From: Fibrobacter sp. UWB5
GTDB lineage: Bacteria > Fibrobacterota > Fibrobacteria > Fibrobacterales > Fibrobacteraceae
Reading direction: 5' to 3'
DNA: 64,000 bases
Assembly (NCBI RefSeq): GCF_002210295.1
Contig: NZ_MWQH01000002.1
Location: 124,001 to 188,000 of the forward strand
Shown here: one piece after another, positions 8,739-15,631 of the stretch
How positions within the stretch are numbered: position 1 is the stretch's first letter
Layout of the letters: every line of letters begins with the position of its first letter
Translations under genes and position numbers: made by a program
Notes under the pieces: model-generated
What the model was told of the DNA's origin: nothing
Seen by the model: the letters and a program-made list of their open reading frames with translations, nothing else
Databases searched by the model: none

Positions 8739-10637
8739 TTATTCCAGATACGTGTAACCGTACAGGCCGCCGCGATAGATGTTCAGGAATTCCTTGCCTT
8801 CTTGCAGGGTAATCTTGCCTTCCTTCACGGAGCGGGAAACCCAGTTTTCCATGGTGCGTACGAGCGCCTTGTCGCTGAAGTTCACGTAGTCGAGTACGTC
8901 TTCCACGGATTCGCCGTCAATCACCTTGTCGATTTCGTAGCCGCCCTTGTCGTTGCAAACGATGTGGACTGCGTTGGTATCGCCAAAGAGGTTGTGCAAG
9001 TCGCCGAGAATTTCCTGGTAAGCACCCACGAGATAGACTGCGATGTAGTACGGCTCGCCGTTCTTGAGTTCATGCAGCGGAAGTGTGCGGCTTACGTCGC
9101 CACCGCGTACGAACATGTCGATTTTACCGTCGGAGTCGCAAGTGACGTCCTGGATTGTTGTTTCTACAGTCGGTTCTTCGTTCAGACGCTGGATCGGCAT
9201 GAGCGGGAAGACTTGGTCTACGCCCCAGCTGTCCGGCAGGCTCTGGAACAAACTGAAGTTGCAGAAATACTTTTGGGCCAACAGGCGCGGAAGTTCGCTG
9301 AGTTCGTAAGGCGGGTGACGCAAGTCCTTGGCGAGCAAGTCCACTTTGCGCACAATGCTCCAGAACAAGCGTTCGCACATGGCGCGGGTAGGCAAGTCGT
9401 AATCGCCGACCTTGAAACCGTTGAGCACGTCGTCGTTCAGCTGAATGGCGTCGTGCCAGCTTTCGAGCAGGTTCTTGGGAGTGAGACCCTTGTAGATGCC
9501 GTAAAGGTCCTTCAGTGCATCGGGAGCGTCGTCGTTAATTTCGTGAGTGTTCTCGTCGAAGAACGCCTGGCCCGCAGTTTCAAGCACGTTGAATACCAGA
9601 ATGGAATGGTGCGCTGCAAGAGCACGGCCCGATTCTGCGATGATGTTCGGGTGTGCGACACCGCCGTTTTCGCAGGCTTCAAACATGGCGTACACCACGT
9701 CGTTCGCATATTCCTGAATGGAGTAGTTCACCGAGCTGGCGTTAGAGCTGCGGGTGCCGTCGTAATCCACGCCGAGACCGCCGCCCACGTCCACGAATTC
9801 AAGGGCCATGCCCATCTTCTTGATTTGCACGTAGAACTGCGAAACTTCACGAAGGCCGCTCTTGATGTGGCGAATGTTGGTAATCTGGCTACCCAAGTGG
9901 AAATGGATGAGCTTCATGCAGTCTTCCATCTTCTCTTGCTTGATGTAGTCGAGAGCTTCCAGCAATTCAGAACTGTTCAGACCAAACTTGCTGTGGTATC
10001 CACCGGATTCTTCCCACTTGCCGCTACCGGAGCTGGCGAGCTTGATGCGAATACCGATGTTCGGACGCACGCCGATTCGACGGGAAAGTTCCACCACCAG
10101 GTGGAGCTCGTTCATCTTTTCGACGACGATGAAAATCTTCTTGCCCATCTTCTGTGCAAGGAGCGCAAGTTCGATAAAGTCTTCGTCCTTGTAGCCGTTG
10201 CAGATAATCAACGAATCCGGGTTGTCCATGTTCGCAAGCACGGCATGGAGTTCCGGCTTGGAACCGGCTTCGAGACCGATATTGTACTTTTTACCGTGAC
10301 TGACGATTTCTTCCAAGACCGCGCGCTGCTGGTTCACCTTGATCGGGAAGATGCTGTAGTAGCTTCCGTTGAAACCGTATTCCTTGCGGGACTTGTTGAA
10401 GCATTCGTTGATCTTTTCGATGCGGCTGTCCAGGATATCCGGGAAACGAAGCAACATCGGAGTAGAAACGTCGCGGAGCGAAAGTTCCTGCACGAGTTCG
10501 TACAGGTCAATGTCCGGGCCGCCATCCTTGAGCGGGTGCACCGTAGCGTGGCCCTTCTCGTTGATGTCAAAGTAATTTACGCCCCAACCTTTTACGTTGT
10601 AAAGGTCGCGGGAATCGTCAATGCGCCATTTTTTCAT
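8739..10637 (-). CDS. speA: Biosynthetic arginine decarboxylase (PLP-dependent)
   Basis: 632 residues, the expected size for SpeA. Visible landmarks are the PLP-lysine region (FPIKVNQQRAVLEE), the GLEAGSKPEL and HFHLGSQ segments, FVDVGGGLGVDYDG for phosphate binding, and the second active-site cysteine in VTCDSDGKID. It converts arginine to agmatine, the first step of polyamine synthesis without ornithine. The carboxynorspermidine synthase gene lies directly upstream in the same direction with an 11-base gap, so the pair forms a polyamine operon. No carboxynorspermidine decarboxylase is in view. Confidence 0.95.
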   Translation of the reverse strand: MKKWRIDDSRDLYNVKGWGVNYFDINEKGHATVHPLKDGGPDIDLYELVQELSLRDVSTPMLLRFPDILDSRIEKINECFNKSRKEYGFNGSYYSIFPIKVNQQRAVLEEIVSHGKKYNIGLEAGSKPELHAVLANMDNPDSLIICNGYKDEDFIELALLAQKMGKKIFIVVEKMNELHLVVELSRRIGVRPNIGIRIKLASSGSGKWEESGGYHSKFGLNSSELLEALDYIKQEKMEDCMKLIHFHLGSQITNIRHIKSGLREVSQFYVQIKKMGMALEFVDVGGGLGVDYDGTRSSNASSVNYSIQEYANDVVYAMFEACENGGVAHPNIIAESGRALAAHHSILVFNVLETAGQAFFDENTHEINDDAPDALKDLYGIYKGLTPKNLLESWHDAIQLNDDVLNGFKVGDYDLPTRAMCERLFWSIVRKVDLLAKDLRHPPYELSELPRLLAQKYFCNFSLFQSLPDSWGVDQVFPLMPIQRLNEEPTVETTIQDVTCDSDGKIDMFVRGGDVSRTLPLHELKNGEPYYIAVYLVGAYQEILGDLHNLFGDTNAVHIVCNDKGGYEIDKVIDGESVEDVLDYVNFSDKALVRTMENWVSRSVKEGKITLQEGKEFLNIYRGGLYGYTYLE

Positions 10638-10648
10638 TTCAGGTCTCT

Positions 10649-11923
10649 CTAGTCAACGAGGACGGGATTGAAGTTTTCCTGCCAGGGGAGGCCGTACTTG
10701 GTGAGGGCTTCCATGAACGGATCCGGGTCGAATTCTTCGACGGTATGCACGCCCGGCTTGTTCCACTTGCCGGTGAGCACCATCATGGCGCCGCACATGG
10801 CCGGAACGCCAGTGGTGTAGGCGATAGCCTGGCTGCCGAGTTCCTTGTAGCATTCCTGGTGGTCGCAGACGTTGTACAGGTAGTAGGTCTTGTCCTTGCC
10901 GTCCTTCTTGCCCTTGAAAATGCAACCGATGTTGGTCTTGCCGACGGTGCGGGGGCCGAGGCTTGCCGGGTCCGGCAACAGAGCCTTGAGGAACTGGATA
11001 GGCACGATGTCCTGACCTTGGAACTTGATGGGCTGGGTGCTGAGCATGCCCACGTCTTCGAGGCAGCGCATGTGGTCGAGGTAGCTCTGACCGAACGTCA
11101 TGAAGAAGCGGATGCGCTTCACGCCCGGAATGTTCTGGGCGAGGGATTCGATTTCTTCGTGGTGCAAGAGGTACATGTCCTTCTGACCGACCTGGTCGAA
11201 GTTGTACACGCGCTTGATGCTCATGGCCGGAATTTCAACCCAGTGGCCCTTGCCGTTTGCGTCGGTATCCCAGTAGCTACCCGGGGCAGAGACTTCGCGG
11301 AGGTTGATTTCGGGGTTGAAGTTGGTTGCGAACTTGTAACCGTGATCGCCACCGTTGCAGTCGAGAATATCGATTTCTTCGATGGTGTCGAATTGGTGCT
11401 TTAAAGCATAGGCGCAGTATGCCTGGGAAACACCCGGGTCAAAGCCCGAACCGAGCAGAGCCGTGAGACCGGCCTTTTCAAACTTTTCTTTGTAAGCCCA
11501 CTGCCAGCTGTAGTCGAAGTAGGCGCTGAAACCCTGTTCCTTGCAGCGCTTGTCGTAGACCTTGCGCCATTCCGGATCGTCGATGTTTTCGGGTTCGTAG
11601 TTAGCCGTGTCCATGTAGTTCACGCCGCATTCCAGGCAGGCGTCCATAATGGCCAAGTCCTGGTAGGGGAGTGCGATGTTCATCACGAGGTCCGGCTTGT
11701 ATTCCTTGATTAGAGCAGAGACATTCTCGGCCTTGTCGGCGTCGACGGCTGCAGTCGTAATGACCGTCTTTGTATTCGGGCGGAGTTCCTGGGCCAGCTT
11801 TTCGCAGTTTTCGCGATGGCGGCTTGCGATACAGATTTCGCTAAAAACTTCGCTGCAGGTGCAGCACTTCTTGATAGCAACTGTGGCAACGGCGCCACAA
11901 CCGATAATCAATGCTCTTGCCAT
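10649..11923 (-). CDS. Carboxynorspermidine synthase (saccharopine dehydrogenase-like)
   Basis: 424 residues from the ATG at 11923; an ATG 18 bases upstream lacks a ribosome site, whereas GAGGA precedes 11923. The N-terminal Rossmann loop is ALIIGCGAVATVA. The body carries family segments such as MDTANYEPE and LLGSGFDPGVSQAYCAYA. The enzyme condenses L-aspartate semialdehyde with a diamine and reduces the product to carboxyspermidine or carboxynorspermidine. With SpeA downstream this indicates the alternative spermidine route. Cytoplasmic. Confidence 0.93.
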   Translation of the reverse strand: MARALIIGCGAVATVAIKKCCTCSEVFSEICIASRHRENCEKLAQELRPNTKTVITTAAVDADKAENVSALIKEYKPDLVMNIALPYQDLAIMDACLECGVNYMDTANYEPENIDDPEWRKVYDKRCKEQGFSAYFDYSWQWAYKEKFEKAGLTALLGSGFDPGVSQAYCAYALKHQFDTIEEIDILDCNGGDHGYKFATNFNPEINLREVSAPGSYWDTDANGKGHWVEIPAMSIKRVYNFDQVGQKDMYLLHHEEIESLAQNIPGVKRIRFFMTFGQSYLDHMRCLEDVGMLSTQPIKFQGQDIVPIQFLKALLPDPASLGPRTVGKTNIGCIFKGKKDGKDKTYYLYNVCDHQECYKELGSQAIAYTTGVPAMCGAMMVLTGKWNKPGVHTVEEFDPDPFMEALTKYGLPWQENFNPVLVD

Positions 11924-12069
11924 TTTTTGTTTGTTCCTCATTTGTTGAGAGTTAATCCATCGGGATGGCGATCCCGGTAGAGTATGTTGACTGATTAAAA
12001 TTTAGAAAAAGGCGAGTGTCATTGCAAAGCGCTTGCGCTATGAAATGGCGAACGGCCACTTGCAGTCTT

Positions 12070-12107
12070 AAAAAAAGAAAGGCGGCTTCTATGAGAAACC
12101 GCCTTTC
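12070..12107 (-). terminator. Intrinsic terminator of the split tRNA gene
   Basis: Stem GAAAGGCGG (12077-12085) / CCGCCTTTC (12099-12107) followed on the minus strand by a T run. It sits just past the 3' end of the tRNA(CAU) half gene, so it is the host's original terminator. Confidence 0.8.
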
Positions 12108-12108
12108 G

Positions 12109-12161
12109 TGGGACCTCCGGGACTTGAACCCGGAACCCGCGGGTTATGAGTCCGCTGCTCT
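12109..12161 (-). tRNA. 3' half of host tRNA(CAU), left junction of the prophage (attL)
   Basis: On the minus strand: core AGAGCAGCGGACT, anticodon CAT, loop AA, stem CCCGC, T arm CCGGG-TTCAAGT-CCCGG, acceptor AGGTCCC and discriminator A at 12109. Joined to the half at 63652-63685 it makes a 74-nt tRNA whose acceptor stem pairs (GGGACTT with AGGTCCC, one wobble). The phage-supplied 5' flank (GGGACAGGGC, about 12162-12171) lacks most of the D arm, so this junction is not a normal tRNA. Elongator Met or lysidine-type Ile2 cannot be told apart. Confidence 0.85.
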
Positions 12162-12199
12162 GCCCTGTCCCGCGTAGATACTGGGTTTTCGATTAACGT

Positions 12200-12217
12200 C
12201 TCACAAAAAGCTCACAA
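12200..12217. repeat. Integrase arm-type repeat, left copy
   Basis: CTCACAAAAAGCTCACAA, identical to 63439-63456 near the right end. An inverted partial copy (GAGCTTTTTG) lies at about 12270-12279. Placement a few tens of bases from both cores fits arm-type binding sites of a tyrosine integrase. Confidence 0.75.
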
Positions 12218-12363
12218 TTTAAAACCCTGTTTTTGCCTTAAAAAGCCCACTTTTTGTGACCTGGTTTTGAGCTTTTTGCTCATCCCCAGACGTCAAAAAT
12301 TTACAAAAAATTAACAGGTTGAACCAGGGGGTAAAGACCGTCAAAATTTTTTTTGTACGGCCA

Positions 12364-12392
12364 TTGACAAACCTAACTAAATTAGGTATATT
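12364..12392 (+). promoter_or_regulatory. Early rightward promoter with an operator in its spacer
   Basis: TTGACA (12364-12369), 17-bp spacer, TATATT (12387-12392): a near-consensus sigma-70 promoter. The spacer holds the palindrome ACCTAA-CTAAA-TTAGGT, also found at 30397 and 48934. It should drive the small genes from 12429 to 14484 under control of a repressor. Confidence 0.8.
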
Positions 12393-12428
12393 AAGTAGTG
12401 AACAAAAGAGCACTAAAACTATTTAAAA

Positions 12429-12539
12429 ATGACCATAATGTTGACTAGAAATTTGATGATTCCAGACGGGAAAAAACGACTTTCGATTCAATCCATCGAG
12501 GCTCGCCAAACGGCGAGCCTCTCTTTTTTTGAGAGGTAA
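12429..12539 (+). CDS. Possible 36-codon leader peptide spanning a terminator
   Basis: ATG at 12429, MTIMLTRNLMIPDGKKRLSI..., stop TAA at 12537-12539 inside the ribosome-binding region of the next gene. The reading frame runs through the terminator hairpin at 12498-12530, so its translation could affect hairpin formation. No clear ribosome site is seen for this start, so it may be chance. Confidence 0.35.
   Translation: MTIMLTRNLMIPDGKKRLSIQSIEARQTASLSFFER
12498..12530 (+). terminator. Strong hairpin terminator ahead of the early operon
   Basis: Perfect 10-bp stem GAGGCTCGCC/GGCGAGCCTC with AAAC loop and a T run. It lies between the promoter at 12364 and the first gene at 12544, so early genes need readthrough, antitermination or attenuation. 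Confidence 0.85.
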
Positions 12540-12543
12540 AACC

Positions 12544-12948
12544 ATGAGCTACGACTACCATGAAAACATCAAGGACGACTGCGTGACGGCCATCAAGGAA
12601 TACCTTGGGTATCACGACGTGAAGGGAATGTCCAAGGAAACGCTGAAAGAGAAATTCCGCGATGCGTTCTGGGTTGACGATTCCGTCACTGGCAACGCTT
12701 CGGGTTCCTATACGTTCTCCAGCTATGAGGCAGAGCAGAATATCGCGGGGAACTGGGACTTGCTTGGCGAGGCCATGACCGAGTTCTGCTGCGAGTGCAA
12801 CGCCATCGAGAAAGGCGCCGAATGGGCTGATGTGACGATTCGCTGCTACCTGCTTGACGAGGGCATCGAAAAGGCGATGGAGGAACTGGAAGAAGAAATC
12901 GAAAAAGCGATTGAAGAAGAACCCGAAGATGAAAGCGCGGAGGCATAG
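12544..12948 (+). CDS. Phage early protein, unknown function
   Basis: 134 residues from the ATG at 12544, preceded by GAGAGG. Acidic, with an SVTGNASGSYTFSSYEAEQNI motif that I recall from small proteins of gut phages and conjugative elements, followed by a C-terminal Glu-rich helix (MEELEEEIEKAIEEE). No catalytic motif. It is the first gene of a compact rightward run of six small genes; short gaps suggest one transcript. Function unknown. Confidence 0.6.
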   Translation: MSYDYHENIKDDCVTAIKEYLGYHDVKGMSKETLKEKFRDAFWVDDSVTGNASGSYTFSSYEAEQNIAGNWDLLGEAMTEFCCECNAIEKGAEWADVTIRCYLLDEGIEKAMEELEEEIEKAIEEEPEDESAEA

Positions 12949-12950
12949 CG

Positions 12951-13184
12951 ATGGAAAGGGCGAATGTGAAAGAACAGCTTGAACGGATGATGAACGAGTT
13001 CAATCTGAAATCCGACGAACTTCAAAAGATGGCGGAGAAAAGCGTCAACGGCACCATGGAAAGGTACACGCTGGCGCAAGCCGACACAGCAGCGGCGAAG
13101 CTGCTCGCGCTCAAGGAAGTCGCCTTGAGGCTTGGTTTCGCAGTTGTTTACGATGCAATTCAAAACAAGTGGACACTAACCTAA
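12951..13184 (+). CDS. Small phage protein, unknown function
   Basis: 77 residues, mostly helical and charged (MERANVKEQLERMMNEFNL), without motif or signal peptide. Starts 3 bases after the previous stop. Only gene context supports it. Confidence 0.55.
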   Translation: MERANVKEQLERMMNEFNLKSDELQKMAEKSVNGTMERYTLAQADTAAAKLLALKEVALRLGFAVVYDAIQNKWTLT

Positions 13185-13195
13185 AGGAAAAAACA

Positions 13196-13573
13196 ATGAA
13201 GATAAAAGCATACCTAATCGACGTTATCAACGAGACCCACAAGGCCGTTGAAATTGAAAACAAGCTCGCGGACTACTACCGTGAATTGCAGTGTACCGTG
13301 ATTGACATTCAGGAACGGAAAATCGGCAAGAAGGTCTTCGACATTATCTGCGACGACGAAGGTCTTTTCAAGCAGCCAGCGAAAATCAGTGCCATCGACA
13401 ATCTCGGTTCGCCTATGTTTGTCGGCAATCTCCTGGTCGTAAAAAATAAGGACGGAGAGACTACCACATTGAGCGACGAAGATGTATATTACGTTTCCGA
13501 ACATGTGGAAAAACTTTGTACCAAGCTGTTTCCGAAAGGCTACCCGATGCTGACGCAGGTCGAATATTGCTAG
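13196..13573 (+). CDS. DUF3846-like phage protein
   Basis: 125 residues from the ATG at 13196 (AAAGGA upstream). The pattern KAYLIDV...FDIICDDEGLFK...ISAIDNLGSPMFVGNLLVV matches my memory of the DUF3846 group, which occurs in phages and mobile elements and has no assigned function. Same operon as its neighbours. Confidence 0.6.
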   Translation: MKIKAYLIDVINETHKAVEIENKLADYYRELQCTVIDIQERKIGKKVFDIICDDEGLFKQPAKISAIDNLGSPMFVGNLLVVKNKDGETTTLSDEDVYYVSEHVEKLCTKLFPKGYPMLTQVEYC

Positions 13574-13584
13574 GAGGGCTGAAC

Positions 13585-13758
13585 ATGAATTTGAAAATCG
13601 GAGACAAGATTGAAATTCTCGAAATGGTAGGCGAACCCCAGTACACGGGAAAGGTCGGAGTCGTTGATTTTATTGACGACGCTGGTCAAGTGCATGGAAG
13701 CTGGGGAGGCTTGGCCGTCCAACCTGAACGCGACAAAGTTCGGCTGCTGGAGGGGTGA
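13585..13758 (+). CDS. DUF4314-like small beta protein
   Basis: 57 residues from the ATG at 13585, preceded by AGGAGGG. The fold-like pattern KIGDKIEILEMVGEPQYTG, then DFIDDAGQVHGSWGGLAVQP, resembles DUF4314, small beta proteins found in phages and plasmids. Function unknown. The stop overlaps the start region of the next gene. Confidence 0.6.
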   Translation: MNLKIGDKIEILEMVGEPQYTGKVGVVDFIDDAGQVHGSWGGLAVQPERDKVRLLEG

Positions 13759-13760
13759 CG

Positions 13761-14171
13761 ATGGCGGAAGGACAGCTGGATTTCTTTTCCATCCTGGATT
13801 CCGCAAGCGAAGCGAACAACGCAAGGCCATGGTGTAAATCATGGCTTTGCGCCCGTAAGAACGATTGCGGAGTCTATGTGGAGAATGTGCAGACATTCAG
13901 GCAGGGAGAGGGCTACAGGCGCTATGTGGAGCTGAAATGCGCCCTCGACTATCCGAAAGTCTATTACGCTTGCAGCATCCAGGACAGAATTTCCGGGCGC
14001 GGCTCGCCGCTAGATGCCGATGGAGATTACTGCTTCGACGTGTTCGACGGAATCGCGGACGTGGAGAAGAAGGTACGCGGCTATCTGACGCGCTGTGCGT
14101 CGGGCTACGAGGTGAACCGTTCCTGGATAGATGGCGTGGTGAACATGCTCAAGAACAGCTTGCAGCAATAG
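13761..14171 (+). CDS. Phage protein, unknown function
   Basis: 136 residues from the ATG at 13761 (a GTG at 13755 is possible). Contains several cysteines in its first half (WCKSWLCARKNDC) and a C-terminal helical part. Starts 2 bases after the previous stop. No recognised family. Confidence 0.55.
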   Translation: MAEGQLDFFSILDSASEANNARPWCKSWLCARKNDCGVYVENVQTFRQGEGYRRYVELKCALDYPKVYYACSIQDRISGRGSPLDADGDYCFDVFDGIADVEKKVRGYLTRCASGYEVNRSWIDGVVNMLKNSLQQ

Positions 14172-14202
14172 TGCAAAAGCTATTTTTAAAGCGAGGCAAA
14201 CA

Positions 14203-14484
14203 ATGAATTACAGAACTCTGTGCAGCTTTTACAAGGGCGAGAAGGAATGTCCCTTTGAAGCTGGGAATGGAAACGCTGGGAAATTTTGGATGGCGGAACG
14301 GTTCGTCTGTGAGGAATACGCGCAGACCGTCGAGAAGCAGGTCAAGACGGATTTCTTCCGCATGGTTGCAGCCTACATTTCCAAATGGGCGCCCTACGAT
14401 TATCCCGACCTGATACGCGACTACCTGTCGAAGTCCGATGCCGATGAAAAAATCAAGGCTCAAGTGAAAGCGATGTATCTCTAG
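14203..14484 (+). CDS. Phage protein, unknown function
   Basis: 93 residues. GCGAGG lies 6 bases before the ATG. The N-terminus has two cysteines (LCSFYKGEKECPFE) and the rest is helical. Last gene of the early operon; a hairpin terminator follows at 14489. Confidence 0.55.
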   Translation: MNYRTLCSFYKGEKECPFEAGNGNAGKFWMAERFVCEEYAQTVEKQVKTDFFRMVAAYISKWAPYDYPDLIRDYLSKSDADEKIKAQVKAMYL

Positions 14485-14488
14485 TCTT

Positions 14489-14523
14489 AGGCGGCAGTAG
14501 GAGCCGCCTTCGGTCTCTTTTTT
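14489..14523 (+). terminator. Terminator of the early operon
   Basis: AGGCGGC / GCCGCCT stem with a 7-base loop, then TTCGGTCTCTTTTTT. Confidence 0.65.
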
Positions 14524-14540
14524 GCACAAAATATGATTTG

Positions 14541-14569
14541 TTCACTTGAAAAAATCCGATTTTTACTAT
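14541..14569 (+). promoter_or_regulatory. Probable promoter of the intron-bearing tRNA
   Basis: TTCACT (14541-14546), 17-bp spacer, TACTAT (14564-14569), ending 11 bases before the tRNA 5' end. Confidence 0.55.
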
Positions 14570-14579
14570 CTTTGCGCTC

Positions 14580-14890
14580 GGAGCCTTAGCTCAATCGGTT
14601 AGAGCGTCGGACTCATAAAAATTGTGGCACCAGCTTGAAAGAGTTGGATGCGAATGGGAAGAAATCGGTGAAACCTAACCAGCGGCAACGCTGCACGGCA
14701 ACGCCGAGCCGAGCCAGGGGTACACTCCTGGAAGGTGTAGAGACTAGCGGAGCAGTAGAGCCTGCTTAATGACCGCACAAGCCTCCCACGTCTAAACCCG
14801 CAAGGGCATGGCGAAGACATAGTCCACGGAGGTGCGAAAGCATCACAAACGTAAACCCGTTGGTTCCCGGTTCAAGTCCGGGAGGCTCCA
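14580..14890 (+). tRNA. Prophage tRNA(CAU) split by a group I intron
   Basis: The 5' exon starts at 14580: GGAGCCT acceptor, D arm GCTC-AATCGGTTA-GAGC, anticodon stem TCGGA and loop CTCATAA with CAT at 14614-14616. The 3' exon ends at 14890: T arm CCCGG-TTCAAGT-CCGGG, acceptor AGGCTCC (perfect pairing) and discriminator A. Between them about 235 nt show a group I core. The anticodon stem is weak: TCGGA against CCCGT leaves A31-C39 and T27-T43 unpaired. Either elongator Met or tRNA-Ile2 is possible. Its own promoter and terminator flank it. It could replace the host tRNA(CAU) broken by integration. Confidence 0.85.
14617..14851 (+). ncRNA. Group I intron (IC3-like, resembling the Azoarcus tRNA-Ile intron)
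   Basis: The 5' splice site after CAT fits an internal guide GTGG at 14624-14627 (C-G, A-U, U.G pairs). Conserved core pieces are GAAACCTAA (14670-14678), GGCAACGCCGAGCC (14697-14710), AAGGTGTAGAGACTA (14732-14746) and GACATAGTCC (14816-14825); AGACTA and TAGTCC form P7. A GNRA hairpin GGTGC-GAAA-GCATC forms P9. I recall nearly the same blocks in the Azoarcus intron. The 3' end is uncertain: tRNA geometry puts the exon at 14854, but the nearest possible terminal G is 14851. No ORF inside. Confidence 0.85.
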
Positions 14891-14894
14891 CGAA

Positions 14895-14925
14895 AGAGGA
14901 TGAGTTGGAAAACTCACCCTCTTTT
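14895..14925 (+). terminator. Terminator after the intron-bearing tRNA
   Basis: AGAGG-A-TGAGTT / AACTCA-CCCTCT stem with GGAA loop, then TTTTTG. Confidence 0.8.
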
Positions 14926-14940
14926 TGTTTATCTTTAGGG

Positions 14941-14990
14941 TTGACCGAATCGGTTATTGGTGTTATATTATAAATAACCGATTCGGTTAT
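14941..14990 (+). promoter_or_regulatory. TetR-type promoter with two operators
   Basis: TTGACC (14941-14946), 17-bp spacer, TATATT (14964-14969). Palindromes ACCGA-A-TCGGT (14944-14954) and AACCGA-T-TCGGTT (14976-14988) flank the -10, consistent with autoregulation by the TetR-family protein encoded next. Confidence 0.8.
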
Positions 14991-15013
14991 TTCGTTGAAA
15001 GGCAGGGATCAAA

Positions 15014-15631
15014 GTGGAAAAATTTTTGGCGCTGACGGAAGAAAAGAAAATGACGATCCTGAACGCAGCACTTCAGTGCTTCGGAAAATTTGGTTATGAA
15101 AAAGCATCCGTCAATGATATTGCAGTGGCTGCTCATATCTCCAAGGCATCCATGTTTCAGTATTTCGGAAGCAAAAAACAGCTCTATATTTATCTGCTGG
15201 AATACTGTAAAAAGGTCATTGAAGAAATATTTGAAAAAGCACATCTGGATTCCAAAACGGATTTGTTCGACAGGATCCTGGCATCCAGCCGCATGGAAAT
15301 GGAGAGCTTCCAAAATCAGCCCTTCACCCTGCAGTTTATTACCAGCGTCTGGGAAGAAACTTCTCCCGAAGTAGCCGATGCGCTGGTGATTCTGACAGAG
15401 GAAGCCTGCAGCTTCAGAAACGATATGGTTCTTCGGGAGGAGGACGCTTTGAAATTCAAAAACCCGGAGGATGCCCGGCCGGTATTTCAGATGCTGCTTC
15501 TGATGGGCGAGGGATATGCGGCCCGGTACCGTGGGGCAAATGCTTTTGACTTTGAGACCGTCATGGATGATTTTGAGAAGAACATCGCAATTCTGCGGAA
15601 AAATTTTTATAAGGAGGAGTATCTGAAATGA
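15014..15631 (+). CDS. TetR/AcrR family transcriptional regulator
   Basis: 205 residues, GTG start at 15014 after a GGCAGGGA ribosome site. The N-terminal helix-turn-helix is typical of TetR (ILNAALQCFGKFGYEKASVN, then ISKASMFQYFGSKKQLY). The C-terminal part is a ligand-sensing domain. Its stop overlaps the start of the ABC ATPase gene (ATGA), so it heads the exporter operon and probably represses it through the paired operators at 14944 and 14976. The ligand is unknown. Confidence 0.92.
   Translation: MEKFLALTEEKKMTILNAALQCFGKFGYEKASVNDIAVAAHISKASMFQYFGSKKQLYIYLLEYCKKVIEEIFEKAHLDSKTDLFDRILASSRMEMESFQNQPFTLQFITSVWEETSPEVADALVILTEEACSFRNDMVLREEDALKFKNPEDARPVFQMLLLMGEGYAARYRGANAFDFETVMDDFEKNIAILRKNFYKEEYLK

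Noticed and set aside
8544-10652. 702-residue plus-strand protein
   Set aside because: It is the antisense shadow of speA; high GC at third positions keeps the opposite frame open.
14580-14890. tmRNA gene
   Set aside because: The ends are tRNA-like and about 300 nt apart, but there is no tag-peptide frame, and a complete D arm and anticodon stem-loop are present; the interior matches a group I intron core.
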